Assembly: GCF_002479495.1 (NCBI RefSeq)
Contig: NZ_DLNQ01000015.1
Coordinates: 261,476 to 325,475, forward strand
Direction of reading: 5' to 3'
DNA length: 64,000 nucleotides
DNA from: Brevundimonas sp. UBA7506
GTDB taxonomy: Bacteria; Pseudomonadota; Alphaproteobacteria; Caulobacterales; Caulobacteraceae
Shown here piece by piece: positions 46,196-55,991 of the stretch. The position numbers and the translations under genes were made by a program. Within the stretch, counting starts at the first letter, position 1. Every line of letters starts with the position of its first letter. The notes beneath the pieces were generated by a model, which searched no databases, had not been told where the DNA came from, and saw nothing but the letters and a program-made list of their open reading frames with translations.

Positions 46196-46305
46196 GCCTC
46201 AAGCAGCGCGAATGCGCGGTAGGCCTCCAAAGAAAGCCTCAAGCAGCGCGAATGCGCGGTAGGCCTCCAAAGAAGGCCTCAAGCAGCGCGATAGCGCGGT
46301 AGGGC
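46196..46305. repeat. 40-bp direct tandem repeat, 2.7 copies
   Basis: Units start at 46196, 46236 and 46276 with an exact 40-base period. Each begins GCCTCAAGCAGCGCGAATGC and continues CGGTAGGCCTCCAAAGAA. The third is cut short at about 46305 and has small changes (GATAGC for GAATGC). Each unit holds a short dyad around GCGCGAATGCGC. It lies just after the SapC stop, on the 3' side of that gene. Confidence 0.9.
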
Positions 46306-46313
46306 CCTGAGAA

Positions 46314-47105
46314 TTACGCGTTGGCCGCGGTCGGGACGGCGGCGGCGCGGGCGAAGGCCATGGCGATCAGGCGCTCCCAGCCCAGCAGCGACACCAGGTG
46401 GGCATAGATCTGGCCCAGGGCGCCGTTGTCGCGCAGTTCAGCCAGCTTCTCGACCGGCAGGGCTTTCAGCTTGTCTTCCGACACGGCGTAGTACTCGGCC
46501 AGCTTCTGGACGGGACCGGCCGAGCCGTCGGCGTTGCGCGGCGTGAAGTTGGCTTCGCGGGTCTCGAACAGGTCCAGATCGGTCAGCAGCTTGACGAAGG
46601 ACTCCGTGCGCAGGCGCTCCTGCTCGAAGTTGTTGCAGAACTCCATCGCATTGTTGACGTAGGCGCTGGGCTGGTCGTTCTCGAACAGCGGCACCTCGCC
46701 GGCTTCGCCGAGGAAGGGCGCGGCGCGGTCGATGCACAGGATCATGCGGTTCTGGGTGTCGTCGTTGGCGAAGACGAAGGGGTAGCGGCGCACATAGGCC
46801 GGAATATAGGCGTCGGAGCGGAACTCGCCGTTGTCGACGAACAGGTTCTCGCCCTGGCGCAGGCCCATGGCCACCACCGGCTGCTTCTGGTCGCCGACGA
46901 AGATGATCGGGTAGGACAGGGCGGCCGGCGCGAACTCGGTCACGGTCAGCGGCACGATATTGGTCTCGGCGACGAAGGCGTAGGGCTTGTCGGCCGGCGT
47001 CACGCCCAGCTTGCCGTGGGCTTCGAACGAGATCGGCTCTGGCTGCGTGTAGAACAGGACGTTGCCGGACAGGGCGCCGGACGCTTGGGACGTGGTGTCG
47101 GTCAT
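46314..47105 (-). CDS. SapC-family protein
   Basis: 263 residues. The SapC-type core is seen in HGKLGVTPADKPYAFVAETNIVPLTVTEFAPAALSYPIIFVGD, EFRSDAYIPAYVRRYPFVFAND and CIDRAAPFLGEAGEVPLFEND. Family members occur beside S-layer export genes in Campylobacter but are widespread in Caulobacterales with unknown function. No signal peptide is seen. The gene ends next to the 40-bp tandem repeats. Confidence 0.9.
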   Translation of the reverse strand: MTDTTSQASGALSGNVLFYTQPEPISFEAHGKLGVTPADKPYAFVAETNIVPLTVTEFAPAALSYPIIFVGDQKQPVVAMGLRQGENLFVDNGEFRSDAYIPAYVRRYPFVFANDDTQNRMILCIDRAAPFLGEAGEVPLFENDQPSAYVNNAMEFCNNFEQERLRTESFVKLLTDLDLFETREANFTPRNADGSAGPVQKLAEYYAVSEDKLKALPVEKLAELRDNGALGQIYAHLVSLLGWERLIAMAFARAAAVPTAANA

Positions 47106-47264
47106 GATGGGTCGGATCGGCTCTGAACAGAAAGGTCGAGCCTTCTAGCCCATGGCCGGGCGCGCCGCAAACGTGGGTGTTCGCCGAACGGGAAGCGGCA
47201 AGGTCCGGGCCGTGCGGCGTCGGCGCCGGTTGCGGCGCGGCTCGCGACCCCTTAGCTGTGGGGC

Positions 47265-47759
47265 ATGGGCGCCGCTTGCGATCACGAACATTCCGACAGC
47301 CGACCCGGCCCGGCCGAGGTCGAACGGACCCTGGCCGCCGTCGAGGGCCAGTGCGCGGCCGAGGGCGAACGCATGACCGCGCCGCGCCGTCGGGTGCTGG
47401 AGCTGCTGCTGGCGGCGGGCGAGCCGGTCAAGGCCTATGACCTGATCGCCCGCTACGGCGCCGACGGCCAGGCCGCCAAGCCGCCGACCGTCTATCGCGC
47501 CCTGGAGTTTCTGGAACGTCGCGGGGTGGTGCATCGCATCGCCTCTATCAGCGCCTATGTGGCCTGCGCCTCGGCGGCGGACGACGCGCGCGCCCACGCC
47601 GCCGCCTTCCTGATCTGCGATTGCTGCGGGGCGACCGAAGAGGTGGCCGTGGCCGGCGGCGAGGCCTTCGCCGAGGCCGCCGCCTCGGCTGGTTACGCCA
47701 TCGAGCGGACCACCATCGAGGGGCATGGCCGTTGCCCGGCCTGCCGCGTGGCGGCCTGA
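47265..47759 (+). CDS. zur: Fur-family regulator, Zur-type
   Basis: 164 residues. The winged-helix domain includes ERMTAPRRRVLELLLAAGEPVKAYDLIARYG and KPPTVYRALEFLERRGVVHRI. The structural zinc site is formed by CDCCGATEEV and the C-terminal CPAC. The order AYDL-PPTVYRAL and the C-terminal CPAC favour Zur (zinc uptake repressor) over Fur. No zinc transporter is within view; the next gene overlaps its operon with a 5-base gap. Confidence 0.85.
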   Translation: MGAACDHEHSDSRPGPAEVERTLAAVEGQCAAEGERMTAPRRRVLELLLAAGEPVKAYDLIARYGADGQAAKPPTVYRALEFLERRGVVHRIASISAYVACASAADDARAHAAAFLICDCCGATEEVAVAGGEAFAEAAASAGYAIERTTIEGHGRCPACRVAA

Positions 47760-47764
47760 CGCCG

Positions 47765-48655
47765 ATGGACGCCCTGGCCCTTTCGGCGCCGCGGCGCCTG
47801 AGCGTTCCGATCGACAACCGCTGGGGCGGCGGCGAGATGGCGGTGCTGGACTTCGGCGATCCGGCCCGGCCCGTCGATCTGATCTTCGCCCACGCCAACG
47901 GTTTCAACGCCTACGCCTATCGCTCCTTGCTGCAGCCCCTGTCCGGAGCCCTGCGCATCTGGGCCCCTGATCTGCGGGGGCATGGGCAGACCCGACTGCC
48001 GGCGCGGCCCGAGGGGCGGCGCAGCTGGAAGGATCATCGCGACGACCTGATCGCGCTGCTGGACGCCGTCGAGGGGCCGCCCGTGGCCCTGGCCGGTCAC
48101 TCCATCGGCGGCACCAGCGGCCTCCTGGCGGCGGCGGAACGGCCCGGGCGGGTCTCGCGGCTGTTGCTGCTCGATCCCGTGATCTGGCGCCGCGAGATGG
48201 TGCTGGCGATGAGCCTGCCCCTGGTCGGGCGGCTGGCGCAGCGTTTTCCCATCGTCCAGGGCACGCTGAAACGCCGGGCTCTGTTCGACAGCCGCGAGCA
48301 GGCGCTGAAGGCCTATCGCGGACGAGGGGCCTTCAAGGGCTGGTCCGACATGATGCTGGCCGACTACCTGGTCGACGGACTGACCGAGACCGATCAAGGC
48401 TTCGAGTTGACCTGCAGCCCGGCCTGGGAGGCTTCTAACTACGCCGCTCAGGCGCACAATCCCTGGCGGGCGTTGCGGCGGTATCCCGGCGCCGTGCGAA
48501 TCCTGAAGGCCGAGAGCGGCAGCCTGTGCGCCCTGCCGACGAGTTCCGTCCCCGCCTCGTCGCGGCAGGTCGAGGCCGTCGTGGGCGGCGGCCACCTCTT
48601 CCCCATGACCCATCCCGACGTGGCGCGTGACGCCCTGCTCGACGCGGCCGTCTGA
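47765..48655 (+). CDS. Alpha/beta hydrolase
   Basis: 296 residues from ATG 47765 (MDALALSAPRRLSVPIDNRWGGGEM), 5 bases after the zur stop; the longer frame upstream overlaps zur and is rejected. Motifs are DLIFAHANGFNAYAYRSLL (oxyanion hole), LRGHGQT, and the nucleophile elbow ALAGHSIGGTSGLL. The His is probably in VGGGHLFPMTHPD. The substrate is unknown. Confidence 0.88.
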   Translation: MDALALSAPRRLSVPIDNRWGGGEMAVLDFGDPARPVDLIFAHANGFNAYAYRSLLQPLSGALRIWAPDLRGHGQTRLPARPEGRRSWKDHRDDLIALLDAVEGPPVALAGHSIGGTSGLLAAAERPGRVSRLLLLDPVIWRREMVLAMSLPLVGRLAQRFPIVQGTLKRRALFDSREQALKAYRGRGAFKGWSDMMLADYLVDGLTETDQGFELTCSPAWEASNYAAQAHNPWRALRRYPGAVRILKAESGSLCALPTSSVPASSRQVEAVVGGGHLFPMTHPDVARDALLDAAV

Positions 48656-48710
48656 ACCATGGTCGCCGGGGTGTCGTGGTCCCCGGTTCGATGTTAGGCC
48701 TAGACGGGTC

Positions 48711-49208
48711 ATGAGTTCGCCCGCCGCCAATGATCTGAATCGTATCCTGCTGGGCTCGGCCATCGGCGCGGCCATCGGTCTGGTGCTGCTGGCGCTGGGC
48801 GTGGCCATCCTGTGGAACGCGGCCGATCAGAAGCTCCGCGAGGCGTCGCCGACGCCAGTGCCTGTGCCGGCGTCGGCATCGGGGGCCGACGACGCCTCGC
48901 CGGCCGCCGTCCGGCGCGAGGCGGCCGTCGAGGCGACGGCCTCGCCCACGCCCTATCCCGTCTTAGGGCCGGCGCCCCCGGCCCCGCCCGCCACGGCGCC
49001 GGCTGAACCGCCGCGCCGGGCCGCGACGTCGATCTGGCGGTCGATCTTCGACGACGAGGCGGAGACAGGGCAATCCGCTGCGCCCGCCGCACCAGCCGCG
49101 CCCGCTTCGGCGGCGCCGCGCGCGGCTAACCCTCGTCCCGCGCCGCGTCCGGCCACGCCCCGACGCCCGCCCGAGGCCCAGCGCCAGGACGACAGCCTCT
49201 TCTTCTGA
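48711..49208 (+). CDS. Single-helix protein with long Ala/Pro-rich tail
   Basis: 165 residues from ATG 48711. One membrane helix spans about residues 10-34 (ILLGSAIGAAIGLVLLALGVAILW). The remainder is low-complexity Ala/Pro/Ser/Thr with a short conserved-looking island TSIWRSIFDDE, and the tail ends DDSLFF. It is probably anchored in the inner membrane with a periplasmic tail. No family is recognised. Confidence 0.7.
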   Translation: MSSPAANDLNRILLGSAIGAAIGLVLLALGVAILWNAADQKLREASPTPVPVPASASGADDASPAAVRREAAVEATASPTPYPVLGPAPPAPPATAPAEPPRRAATSIWRSIFDDEAETGQSAAPAAPAAPASAAPRAANPRPAPRPATPRRPPEAQRQDDSLFF

Positions 49209-49212
49209 CGCC

Positions 49213-50376
49213 TCAGGTCAGGCGGGCGCAGGCGTGGATCAACCGCTCCACGTCCTCTTCGGACTGATAGAGGCTGAAGCCGAAGCGGATCACGTCGTCG
49301 CGCACGTCGGTGACCACGTTCATGTGCTGCAGGTCGGCCTTCCAGCGCGAGGCTTCGTTGGAACGCAGGGCCAGGAAGCGGGCGCGGGGGGCATCGCCCT
49401 CGACCGGGTTGAGGATCTCGGCCTGAGACAGGGCGCCGGCCTTCCCGTTCTGGACCGCCGTCTGGAACCGGGCCTGCAGGCCGCGCGCATGGGCGGCGAT
49501 GGCGGCGGTGGTCAGGCCCTGCTCGGCCAGCATCCGTTGAACGGCGTTGAGGCGGTAGAGCGCGCTGACGTCGAAGGTGGCGCCCCAGAAGCGCCCGCCG
49601 TCGGTGCGGTACTGGACCCCGCCGGGCGGGCCTTCCAGATGGCCGAACTCGGCGAACCAGCCGGTGATGACCGGGCGCGGGCAGAAGCCGGGCGGGGAAT
49701 GCAGGAAGCAGGCCCCTTCGCCCGCCATGGCGTATTTGTAGCCGCCCGCCAGATAGAAGACCTTGTCCGCCACCGCCGACAGGTCGGTCGGGGTCGCCAT
49801 GAAGCCGTGATAGCCGTCGACCACCACCCAGGGGCCCGCCGGGTCGGCCAGTTCGGCCAGTTCGTTGATGGCGTCGAACACCTGCCCGGTGCGGAAGAAG
49901 ACCTGGCTGACCAGGATCAGGTCATGGCCGCCCGCACGGGCCGCCGCGACGAAGCGCTCGGCGAAGGTATTGAAGGGCTGCAGCGGCACGCGCGTGACCA
50001 CGGCCTCGCCGGCCTCTTCCCAGCGCTCGGACTGGCGGCGGAAGGAGTGGAACTCGCCGTCGGTGGACAGGATGCGCACCGGCTTCTTCTCGACCCCGGA
50101 GACGAGGCGGATCAGCAGGTCATGGGTGTTGGAGGTGAAGATCAGGCTGTCGGGCGAGGGCAGGTTCAGCTCCTTCGCCACGTGCTGCTGCGCCTCGGGA
50201 ATGACCTCGCCGAAGACCAGATCCCACTTGCGGTCGGCGAAGCGGTTGGCCTCGGCCCAGGCCTGGACCTGGGCGTCGAAGCTGGCGTCGGGCCACAGGT
50301 GATGGCTGTGGGCGGCGAAATGCAGCCGCTCGGGATCCAGACCCAGGGCGCGCGAGAAGAGGGGCTTGTAGCTCAT
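49213..50376 (-). CDS. Class V aminotransferase, kynureninase-like
   Basis: 387 residues. The fold type I PLP signature is seen: VVDGYHGFMATPTDLSAVADKVFYLAGGYKYAMAGEGACFLHSPPG, with the Schiff-base lysine in GGYKYAMAGEG. The N-terminus FAAHSHHLWPDASFDAQVQAWAEAN is kynureninase-like. The exact reaction (aminotransferase, kynureninase or cysteine desulfurase-like) cannot be told from motifs. The neighbours give no pathway hint. Confidence 0.88.
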   Translation of the reverse strand: MSYKPLFSRALGLDPERLHFAAHSHHLWPDASFDAQVQAWAEANRFADRKWDLVFGEVIPEAQQHVAKELNLPSPDSLIFTSNTHDLLIRLVSGVEKKPVRILSTDGEFHSFRRQSERWEEAGEAVVTRVPLQPFNTFAERFVAAARAGGHDLILVSQVFFRTGQVFDAINELAELADPAGPWVVVDGYHGFMATPTDLSAVADKVFYLAGGYKYAMAGEGACFLHSPPGFCPRPVITGWFAEFGHLEGPPGGVQYRTDGGRFWGATFDVSALYRLNAVQRMLAEQGLTTAAIAAHARGLQARFQTAVQNGKAGALSQAEILNPVEGDAPRARFLALRSNEASRWKADLQHMNVVTDVRDDVIRFGFSLYQSEEDVERLIHACARLT

Positions 50377-50423
50377 GGGGCGAAGCTAGCGGGCGGAGGG
50401 GGCGGCGTCACCTGTCGTTCCTC

Positions 50424-50510
50424 CGTCATCCCGGGGCCGCGTAGCGGAACCCGGGACCCAGGCGTGAGCGACTGCACAGATGGTAGATTGTTCAGGCGTC
50501 CGGGATGACG
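50424..50510. repeat. REP-like inverted repeat
   Basis: CGTCATCCCGG (50424-50434) and CCGGGATGACG (50500-50510) are perfect inverted copies 65 bases apart. The interior includes GGAACCCGGGACCC. CGTCATCCCGG-type ends are common on interspersed palindromes in alphaproteobacteria. It lies between secA and the aminotransferase gene. Confidence 0.75.
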
Positions 50511-50534
50511 ACGGTGGGGCAGGGCCAAAGAAAA

Positions 50535-50561
50535 AGGCGGGCCGCTTTCGCGAACCCGCCT
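50535..50561 (-). terminator. secA terminator
   Basis: On the minus strand AGGCGGG (50561-50555) pairs with CCCGCCT (50541-50535), followed by TTTTTCTTTGG. It begins 9 bases beyond the secA stop. Confidence 0.8.
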
Positions 50562-50569
50562 CATGATTT

Positions 50570-53422
50570 CTAGATCAAGCTACCGTGGCAGTGCTTGAAC
50601 TTGCGGCCCGAGCCGCAGGGGCAGTCTGCGTTGCGGCTGGTGCGCTCCCAGCCGACGGGCAGGGCTTCGACCGGCAGCTTGGAGCGGTCGTCGCCGGTCA
50701 GCATGCCTTCCGGATTCTGGGCCGACGGGTTGGCCATTTCGTTTTCGCCTGTGCCGGGGTTCAGGTGGATTTCCTGGAACTCGGGCATCTCCATGGCCGG
50801 CGGGGCCTCGAAGCGGAACTCGACCGTCATCAGCCAGCGGGTGACGTTGTGGCGCAGGTCGTGCAGCAGCGTCTCGAACAGGTTGAAGGCTTCGGTCTTG
50901 TATTCGTTCAGCGGGTCGCGCTGGCCATAGCCGCGCAGGCCGATGACGCCGCGCAGGTGGTCCAGGTGGACCAGGTGCTCGCGCCACTGCATGTCGATCA
51001 TCTGCAGCATGAACTGCTTTTCCAGACCACGGGTCTGGTCGGCGCCGATCATCTCCAGACGCTCGGCGGCGCGGGCGTCGGCGGCGGCGTTGATGCGCTC
51101 CTCGATCTCTTCGTTCGAGACGCCCTCCTCGGCGGCCCAGTCCTTGAGCGGCAGCTCCAGGCCCAGGGTTGAGCGGACCTTCTCGTCCAGACCGTCCATG
51201 TCCCACTGCTCGGCGTAGGCCTTGGGCGGCATGTAGCGTTCGACCAGGTCGGACACGACGTCGAGGCGGAAGTCGGTGACCAGTTCCGACAGGTCCTCGG
51301 AGTCCATGAACTCCTGACGCTGTTCGAACACGGCCTTGCGCTGGTCGTTCACGACGTCGTCGTACTTCAGCACGTTCTTGCGCATGTCGTAGTTGCGGGC
51401 TTCGACGCGCTTCTGGGCGGTTTCGACGGCGCGGTTCAGCCAGGGGTGGCTGATGGCCTCGCCCTCGGCCACGCCGAACGACTTCATGATGGCGTCCAGG
51501 CGATCGCCGGCGAAGATGCGCAGCAGGTCGTCTTCGCACGACAGGTAGAATTTCGAGGTGCCGGGGTCGCCCTGGCGGCCGGTGCGGCCGCGCAGCTGGT
51601 TGTCGATGCGGCGGCTTTCGTGGCGCTCGGTGCCCAGGACGAACAGGCCGCCTGCGGCCAGGGCCGCCTCACGGTTCACGGCGATCTCGGACCTGTACTC
51701 GGCCTCGACAACAGCCAGCATTTCTGGCGTGACCTCGATGGCCATGTTGCGCTGTTCCTGGACCCAGCGCTGGATGCGCATTTCCAGGTTGCCGCCCAGC
51801 TGGATGTCGGTGCCGCGACCGGCCATGTTGGTGGCGATGGTCACCGCGCCGGGCAGGCCCGCGTCAGCGACGATATAGGCTTCCTGCTCGTGCTGGCGCG
51901 CGTTCAGGACGTTGTGCGGAATGCCGCGGCCGGTGGCGTAGGTGATGTCATAGGCCTCGTCGCCGACCTTCTGCGCTTCCTTTTCGCGCCCGGCGTACTC
52001 GGCCTTGAGGGTGCGGCCGGTCTCGACCTTGTAGTCATAGTTCTTGAGGACGTCAGACAGTTCTTCCGAGTTCTCGATCGAGACGGTGCCAACCAGGATG
52101 GGCTGGCCCTTGACGTGGCACTCGGCGATCTGGGCGGCGATGGCCGCGTTCTTTTCCTTGAAGGTGCGATAGACCTCGTCGTCGTAGTCCTTGCGCTGGA
52201 TCGGACGGTTGGTCGGCACTTCCAGGACGTCCATCTTGTAGATGTCGAGGAATTCCTGGGCCTCGGTCGCGGCCGTGCCGGTCATGCCGGACAGCTTTTC
52301 GTAGAGGCGGAAGTAGTTCTGGATCGTCACCGAGGCCAGGGTCTGGTTCTCGGGCATGATCTTGACGTCTTCCTTGGCCTCGATGGCCTGGTGAAGACCT
52401 TCGGACAGGCGACGGCCCGTCATCATGCGGCCGGTGTATTCGTCGATCAGGACGATCTCGCCGCCCTTGATGATGTAGTCCTTGTCGCGCGTGTACAGGG
52501 TGTTGGCGCGCAGGGCCTGGTTGACGTGGTGGACCAGGCTGACGTTGCCCGGGTCATAGAGGTCGGTGGTGTCCTCGGCGAAGTGGCCGCCGGCCTCCAG
52601 CATCTCCTCGACGCGCTCCGAGCCCAGCTCGGTCAGCAGGGCCTGGCGCTGTTTCTCGTCGAGGTCGTAGGTGGCCTTGTCGAGGATCAGTTCCTTCACG
52701 ATGCCGTCGACGATCTTGTAGAGGTCCGAACGGTCCTCGGTCGGGCCCGAGATGATCAGCGGCGTGCGCGCCTCGTCGATCAGGATGGAGTCGACCTCGT
52801 CGACGATGGCGAAGTGGTGGCCGCGCTGCACCATCTCGCGACGGTCATAGACCAGGTTGTCGCGCAGATAGTCGAAGCCGAATTCGTTGTTGGTGCCGTA
52901 GGTGATGTCGGCGTTGTAGGCCGCCTGGCGCTGGCCCTGGCTCAGGCCGTTGACGATGACCCCCACGTCCAGACCGAGGAAGCGATAGACTTTGCCCATC
53001 GTCTCGGCGTCGCGGCGCGCCAGGTAGTCGTTGACGGTGACGACGTGGACGCCCTTGCCCGCCAGGGCGTTCAGATAGACCGGGGCCACGGCCACCAGGG
53101 TCTTGCCTTCGCCGGTCCGCATCTCGGCGATGCCGCCTTCGTGCAGGATCATGCCGCCGGTCATCTGCACGTCGTACTGACGCTGGCCCATGACCCGCTT
53201 GGACGCCTCGCGCACCACGGCGAAGGCTTCGGTCTGAAGCTTGTCGAGGCTTTCGCCGGCTTCGATGCGGTCCTTGAAGGTCTGCGTCATCATGCGCAGC
53301 TCGTCGTCCGAGAAGGCCTCGAACTTGGATTCCAGGGCGTTGATCTTCTCGACCTGACCCATGAAGGTCTTGACCTTGCGGTCGTTGGAGGAACCGAGAA
53401 GTTTCTTGGCGAAGCCGAGCAT
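50570..53422 (-). CDS. secA: Preprotein translocase ATPase SecA
   Basis: 950 residues. Walker A is [20 protein letters not shown], and the DEAD-like box is [43 protein letters not shown] and [14 protein letters not shown] are the second helicase-like domain. The C-terminal zinc-binding tail [14 protein letters not shown], which binds SecB and lipids, is intact. It drives export through SecYEG. A promoter candidate lies at 53582-53610. Confidence 0.98.
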   Translation of the reverse strand: MLGFAKKLLGSSNDRKVKTFMGQVEKINALESKFEAFSDDELRMMTQTFKDRIEAGESLDKLQTEAFAVVREASKRVMGQRQYDVQMTGGMILHEGGIAEMRTGEGKTLVAVAPVYLNALAGKGVHVVTVNDYLARRDAETMGKVYRFLGLDVGVIVNGLSQGQRQAAYNADITYGTNNEFGFDYLRDNLVYDRREMVQRGHHFAIVDEVDSILIDEARTPLIISGPTEDRSDLYKIVDGIVKELILDKATYDLDEKQRQALLTELGSERVEEMLEAGGHFAEDTTDLYDPGNVSLVHHVNQALRANTLYTRDKDYIIKGGEIVLIDEYTGRMMTGRRLSEGLHQAIEAKEDVKIMPENQTLASVTIQNYFRLYEKLSGMTGTAATEAQEFLDIYKMDVLEVPTNRPIQRKDYDDEVYRTFKEKNAAIAAQIAECHVKGQPILVGTVSIENSEELSDVLKNYDYKVETGRTLKAEYAGREKEAQKVGDEAYDITYATGRGIPHNVLNARQHEQEAYIVADAGLPGAVTIATNMAGRGTDIQLGGNLEMRIQRWVQEQRNMAIEVTPEMLAVVEAEYRSEIAVNREAALAAGGLFVLGTERHESRRIDNQLRGRTGRQGDPGTSKFYLSCEDDLLRIFAGDRLDAIMKSFGVAEGEAISHPWLNRAVETAQKRVEARNYDMRKNVLKYDDVVNDQRKAVFEQRQEFMDSEDLSELVTDFRLDVVSDLVERYMPPKAYAEQWDMDGLDEKVRSTLGLELPLKDWAAEEGVSNEEIEERINAAADARAAERLEMIGADQTRGLEKQFMLQMIDMQWREHLVHLDHLRGVIGLRGYGQRDPLNEYKTEAFNLFETLLHDLRHNVTRWLMTVEFRFEAPPAMEMPEFQEIHLNPGTGENEMANPSAQNPEGMLTGDDRSKLPVEALPVGWERTSRNADCPCGSGRKFKHCHGSLI

Positions 53423-53581
53423 GGGCGATCCGGTAAGGCGGTCGAGCGGCTGAGGCTCTGAAAACAGGAAGCGCCGTGATCAAAGGCCCAGATCGACCTC
53501 GGTCCCAACGACCCTCGAAATACGAGGCGTGCGCAGGGGCCGCGCAGACGATCGAAAACCCCTCGACTTGGGCGCAGCCGG

Positions 53582-53610
53582 GACTTAAGCACCGCCCTAA
53601 CCCCTGTCAA
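53582..53610 (-). promoter_or_regulatory. Promoter candidate for secA with long leader
   Basis: On the minus strand TTGACA (53610-53605) and TAAGTC (53587-53582) are 17 bases apart. Transcription would start near 53575, giving a leader of about 150 bases that contains a CCTCG-TATTT-CGAGG hairpin (about 53515-53530). Confidence 0.55.
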
Positions 53611-53682
53611 CGCGAGGGGCTTTCAACGGCTTGCCGAGACGGGCCGTCCCGTCCCTGTTTTTCGCCCCGCACGGAGCGCCAG

Positions 53683-54621
53683 ATGCGTCTTTCGCGCCCC
53701 CTGTCCAGATCCTTGCGGCCCGTGCTGGCGTCGGCCCTGCTGGCCCTGACCCTGACGGCCGCCTGCGGGCGCGGCGATGCGGAAACTCCGCCGGAGAAGA
53801 ATGATCTGGTGGTGGCGCGGGTGCTGGACCGTTCGGTCTGGGCTTCGGACGTGCGCCGCGAGGCGGTGGCCCAGGGGCTGATCGGCGAAGGCGAGCCGCT
53901 GGACGTCAAGTCCGAGCTGTTCCGCCGCGTGCTGGACGAGGTGGTCGACCAGAAGCTGCTGGCCGCCGAGGCGCGCCGTCGCGGCCTGGACAAGAGCCCG
54001 GCCGCCCAGCGTCGGCTGGAGGCCGTGCACGAACGCATCCTCGGCGACATGCTGGTGGAATCCGTCGTCAGCGGCGCCGTTTCCGATCAGGCGGTCGAGC
54101 GGCTCTATCAGGAGCAGCAGCGCCGCGCCCAGACGACCGAGGAGGTCCGCGTCCGTCTGATCCTGTCGCACACCAAGGAACAGGCCGACGCCGTGGTCGG
54201 CGTCCTGGGTCAGGGCGCCGCCTTCGAGGCCGTGGCCGCCCAGCGCTCGGTCGATGACGCCACCCGCTATTCCGGCGGCGACCTGGGCTATTCGACGCTG
54301 GACGTCCTGCCCGACGCCTACGCCGCCGCCCTGCGCGGTCAGGCCCCCGGCGCCGTGGTCGGCCCGGTCCAGACCGAGAGCGGCTGGGCCGTGCTGCGCA
54401 TCGAGGATCGTCGTCTGGAGACCCCGCCGAGCCTGGATCAGGCCCGCCCCCTGATCGTCCGCTACCTGACCTATGAGGGCGTGCGCCAGCTGCTGGAACA
54501 GCTGCGCGGCAAGGCCGCCGTCGAGGTCTTCCTCAATCCCGCCAAGCCGGCGGCGCAACCGGCTGTCGAGCCTGCGCCCGCTGCTTCCTCCGCTCCTCCC
54601 GCCGGAACCGTCGCCTCATGA
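53683..54621 (+). CDS. Peptidyl-prolyl isomerase lipoprotein, parvulin/SurA-like
   Basis: 312 residues from ATG 53683 (MRLSRPLSRSLRPVLASALLALTLTAACGRGD); the longer frame from 53476 covers the leader and is rejected. The signal peptide ends in lipobox TAAC, so Cys 28 is lipidated. A SurA_N-like helical segment precedes a parvulin domain at about residues 160-255 (EVRVRLILSHTKEQADAVVGVL, then YSGGDLGYSTLDVLP and GPVQTESGWAVLRIEDRR). It probably helps folding of exported proteins, fitting its place divergent from secA. It overlaps argJ by 4 bases. Confidence 0.9.
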   Translation: MRLSRPLSRSLRPVLASALLALTLTAACGRGDAETPPEKNDLVVARVLDRSVWASDVRREAVAQGLIGEGEPLDVKSELFRRVLDEVVDQKLLAAEARRRGLDKSPAAQRRLEAVHERILGDMLVESVVSGAVSDQAVERLYQEQQRRAQTTEEVRVRLILSHTKEQADAVVGVLGQGAAFEAVAAQRSVDDATRYSGGDLGYSTLDVLPDAYAAALRGQAPGAVVGPVQTESGWAVLRIEDRRLETPPSLDQARPLIVRYLTYEGVRQLLEQLRGKAAVEVFLNPAKPAAQPAVEPAPAASSAPPAGTVAS

Positions 54622-55991
54622 ACCGTCCGCCCGCCAAATCCGGCTCGACCGGCCAGATGATCGAATCCGCCATCGAAAAGGCCCTGGATCCGCTGGCCTC
54701 TGCCCTCAAGCGCGCCACCCAGCCGGCCAAGGCCGCGGCGCCCGGCAAGCCCGGCCTGATGATCTCGCCCCTGGCCGTGCCCTTCCCGACCATTCCGCCC
54801 ATTGGCGGGGTCGAGATCGCCACCGCCCGCGCCGGCTTCTACAAGCACGAGCGCGACGACCTGGTGGTCTTCCGCTTCCCGGAAGGCGCGTCCTGCGCCG
54901 GGGTCTTCACCCGCCACAAGGTGGGCTCGGCGCCGGTCGACTGGTGCAAGCGCCAGCTGGACGCCGACAAGGGCGGCGAGGGGATCAAGGCCCTGGTGGT
55001 CAACGCCGGCTGCGCCAACGCCTTCACCGGCAAGGCCGGGGCTGACGCGGCGCGCCGCACGGCGTCGGAAGTCGCCAAGCGCTTCGACTGTCGCCAGCGC
55101 GACGTCATGCTGGCCTCGACGGGCGTGATCGGCGTGGTGCTGGACGAGACCAAGATCACCGCCCGCCTGCCCGACATCAAGGCGGGGTTGAAGGCCGACG
55201 CCTGGGCTCAGGCGGGTCTGGGCATCATGACGACGGACACCTTCCCCAAGGGCTCCTTTGCGGAATGTGAGATCGAGGGCGTCAAGGTGAAGATCGCCGG
55301 CATCGCCAAGGGTTCGGGCATGATCGCGCCCGACATGGCGACCATGCTGGCCTTCATCGTCACCGACGCTGATATCGCCCCGCCCGTGCTGAAGGCCCTG
55401 CTGAACCTCCACGTCCGCACCACCTTCAACAGCGTGACGGTGGACGGCGACACCTCGACCAACGACACGGCCCTTCTGTTCGCCACCGGGGCCTCAGGCG
55501 CGCCGCGCATCGGCCGGGTCGGCGACCGCCGCCTCAAGGACTTCTCCGCCGCCCTGGACCAGGTCATGCTCGATCTGGCCCACCAGCTGGTCAAGGACGG
55601 CGAGGGCGCGACCAAGTTCGTCCGCGTCACGGTGGACGGCGCCGCCAGCCCCGCCTCGGCCCGCAAGCTGGCCAAGTCGATCGCCGACAGCCCCCTGGTC
55701 AAGACCGCCATCGCCGGCGAGGACGCCAACTGGGGCCGCATCGTCATGGCCGTCGGCAAGACGGAAGAAGCCGTGGACCGTGACCGCCTGGCCATCAACT
55801 TCGGTCCCCATGTCGCCGCCGTCGACGGCGCGCCGGCTCCCGACTACGACGAGGCGAAAATGAGCGCCTATATGAAGAACGCCGAGATCGACATCACCGT
55901 GAACGTCGCCTCGGGACGGGCCTCGGCCACAGTCTGGACCTGTGATTTGACCAAGCGCTACATCGAGATCAACGGGGACTATCGCTCGTGA
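54618..55991 (+). CDS. argJ: Bifunctional ornithine acetyltransferase / N-acetylglutamate synthase
   Basis: 457 residues from ATG 54618, which overlaps the previous stop; ArgJ is usually about 400-415, and the first 45 or so residues (helical, Ala/Lys-rich) look like an extension. A start at Met 48 (54759) would give the usual length. The autocleavage site is in KGSGMIAPDMATMLAF, where Thr becomes the nucleophile of the beta subunit. ATGASGAPRIG and ANWGRIVMAVG are family blocks. It recycles the acetyl group in arginine synthesis. Confidence 0.95.
   Translation: MNRPPAKSGSTGQMIESAIEKALDPLASALKRATQPAKAAAPGKPGLMISPLAVPFPTIPPIGGVEIATARAGFYKHERDDLVVFRFPEGASCAGVFTRHKVGSAPVDWCKRQLDADKGGEGIKALVVNAGCANAFTGKAGADAARRTASEVAKRFDCRQRDVMLASTGVIGVVLDETKITARLPDIKAGLKADAWAQAGLGIMTTDTFPKGSFAECEIEGVKVKIAGIAKGSGMIAPDMATMLAFIVTDADIAPPVLKALLNLHVRTTFNSVTVDGDTSTNDTALLFATGASGAPRIGRVGDRRLKDFSAALDQVMLDLAHQLVKDGEGATKFVRVTVDGAASPASARKLAKSIADSPLVKTAIAGEDANWGRIVMAVGKTEEAVDRDRLAINFGPHVAAVDGAPAPDYDEAKMSAYMKNAEIDITVNVASGRASATVWTCDLTKRYIEINGDYRS

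Noticed and set aside
46196..46305. CRISPR array
   Set aside because: The units are contiguous 40-base repeats without unique spacers, and no cas gene is nearby.
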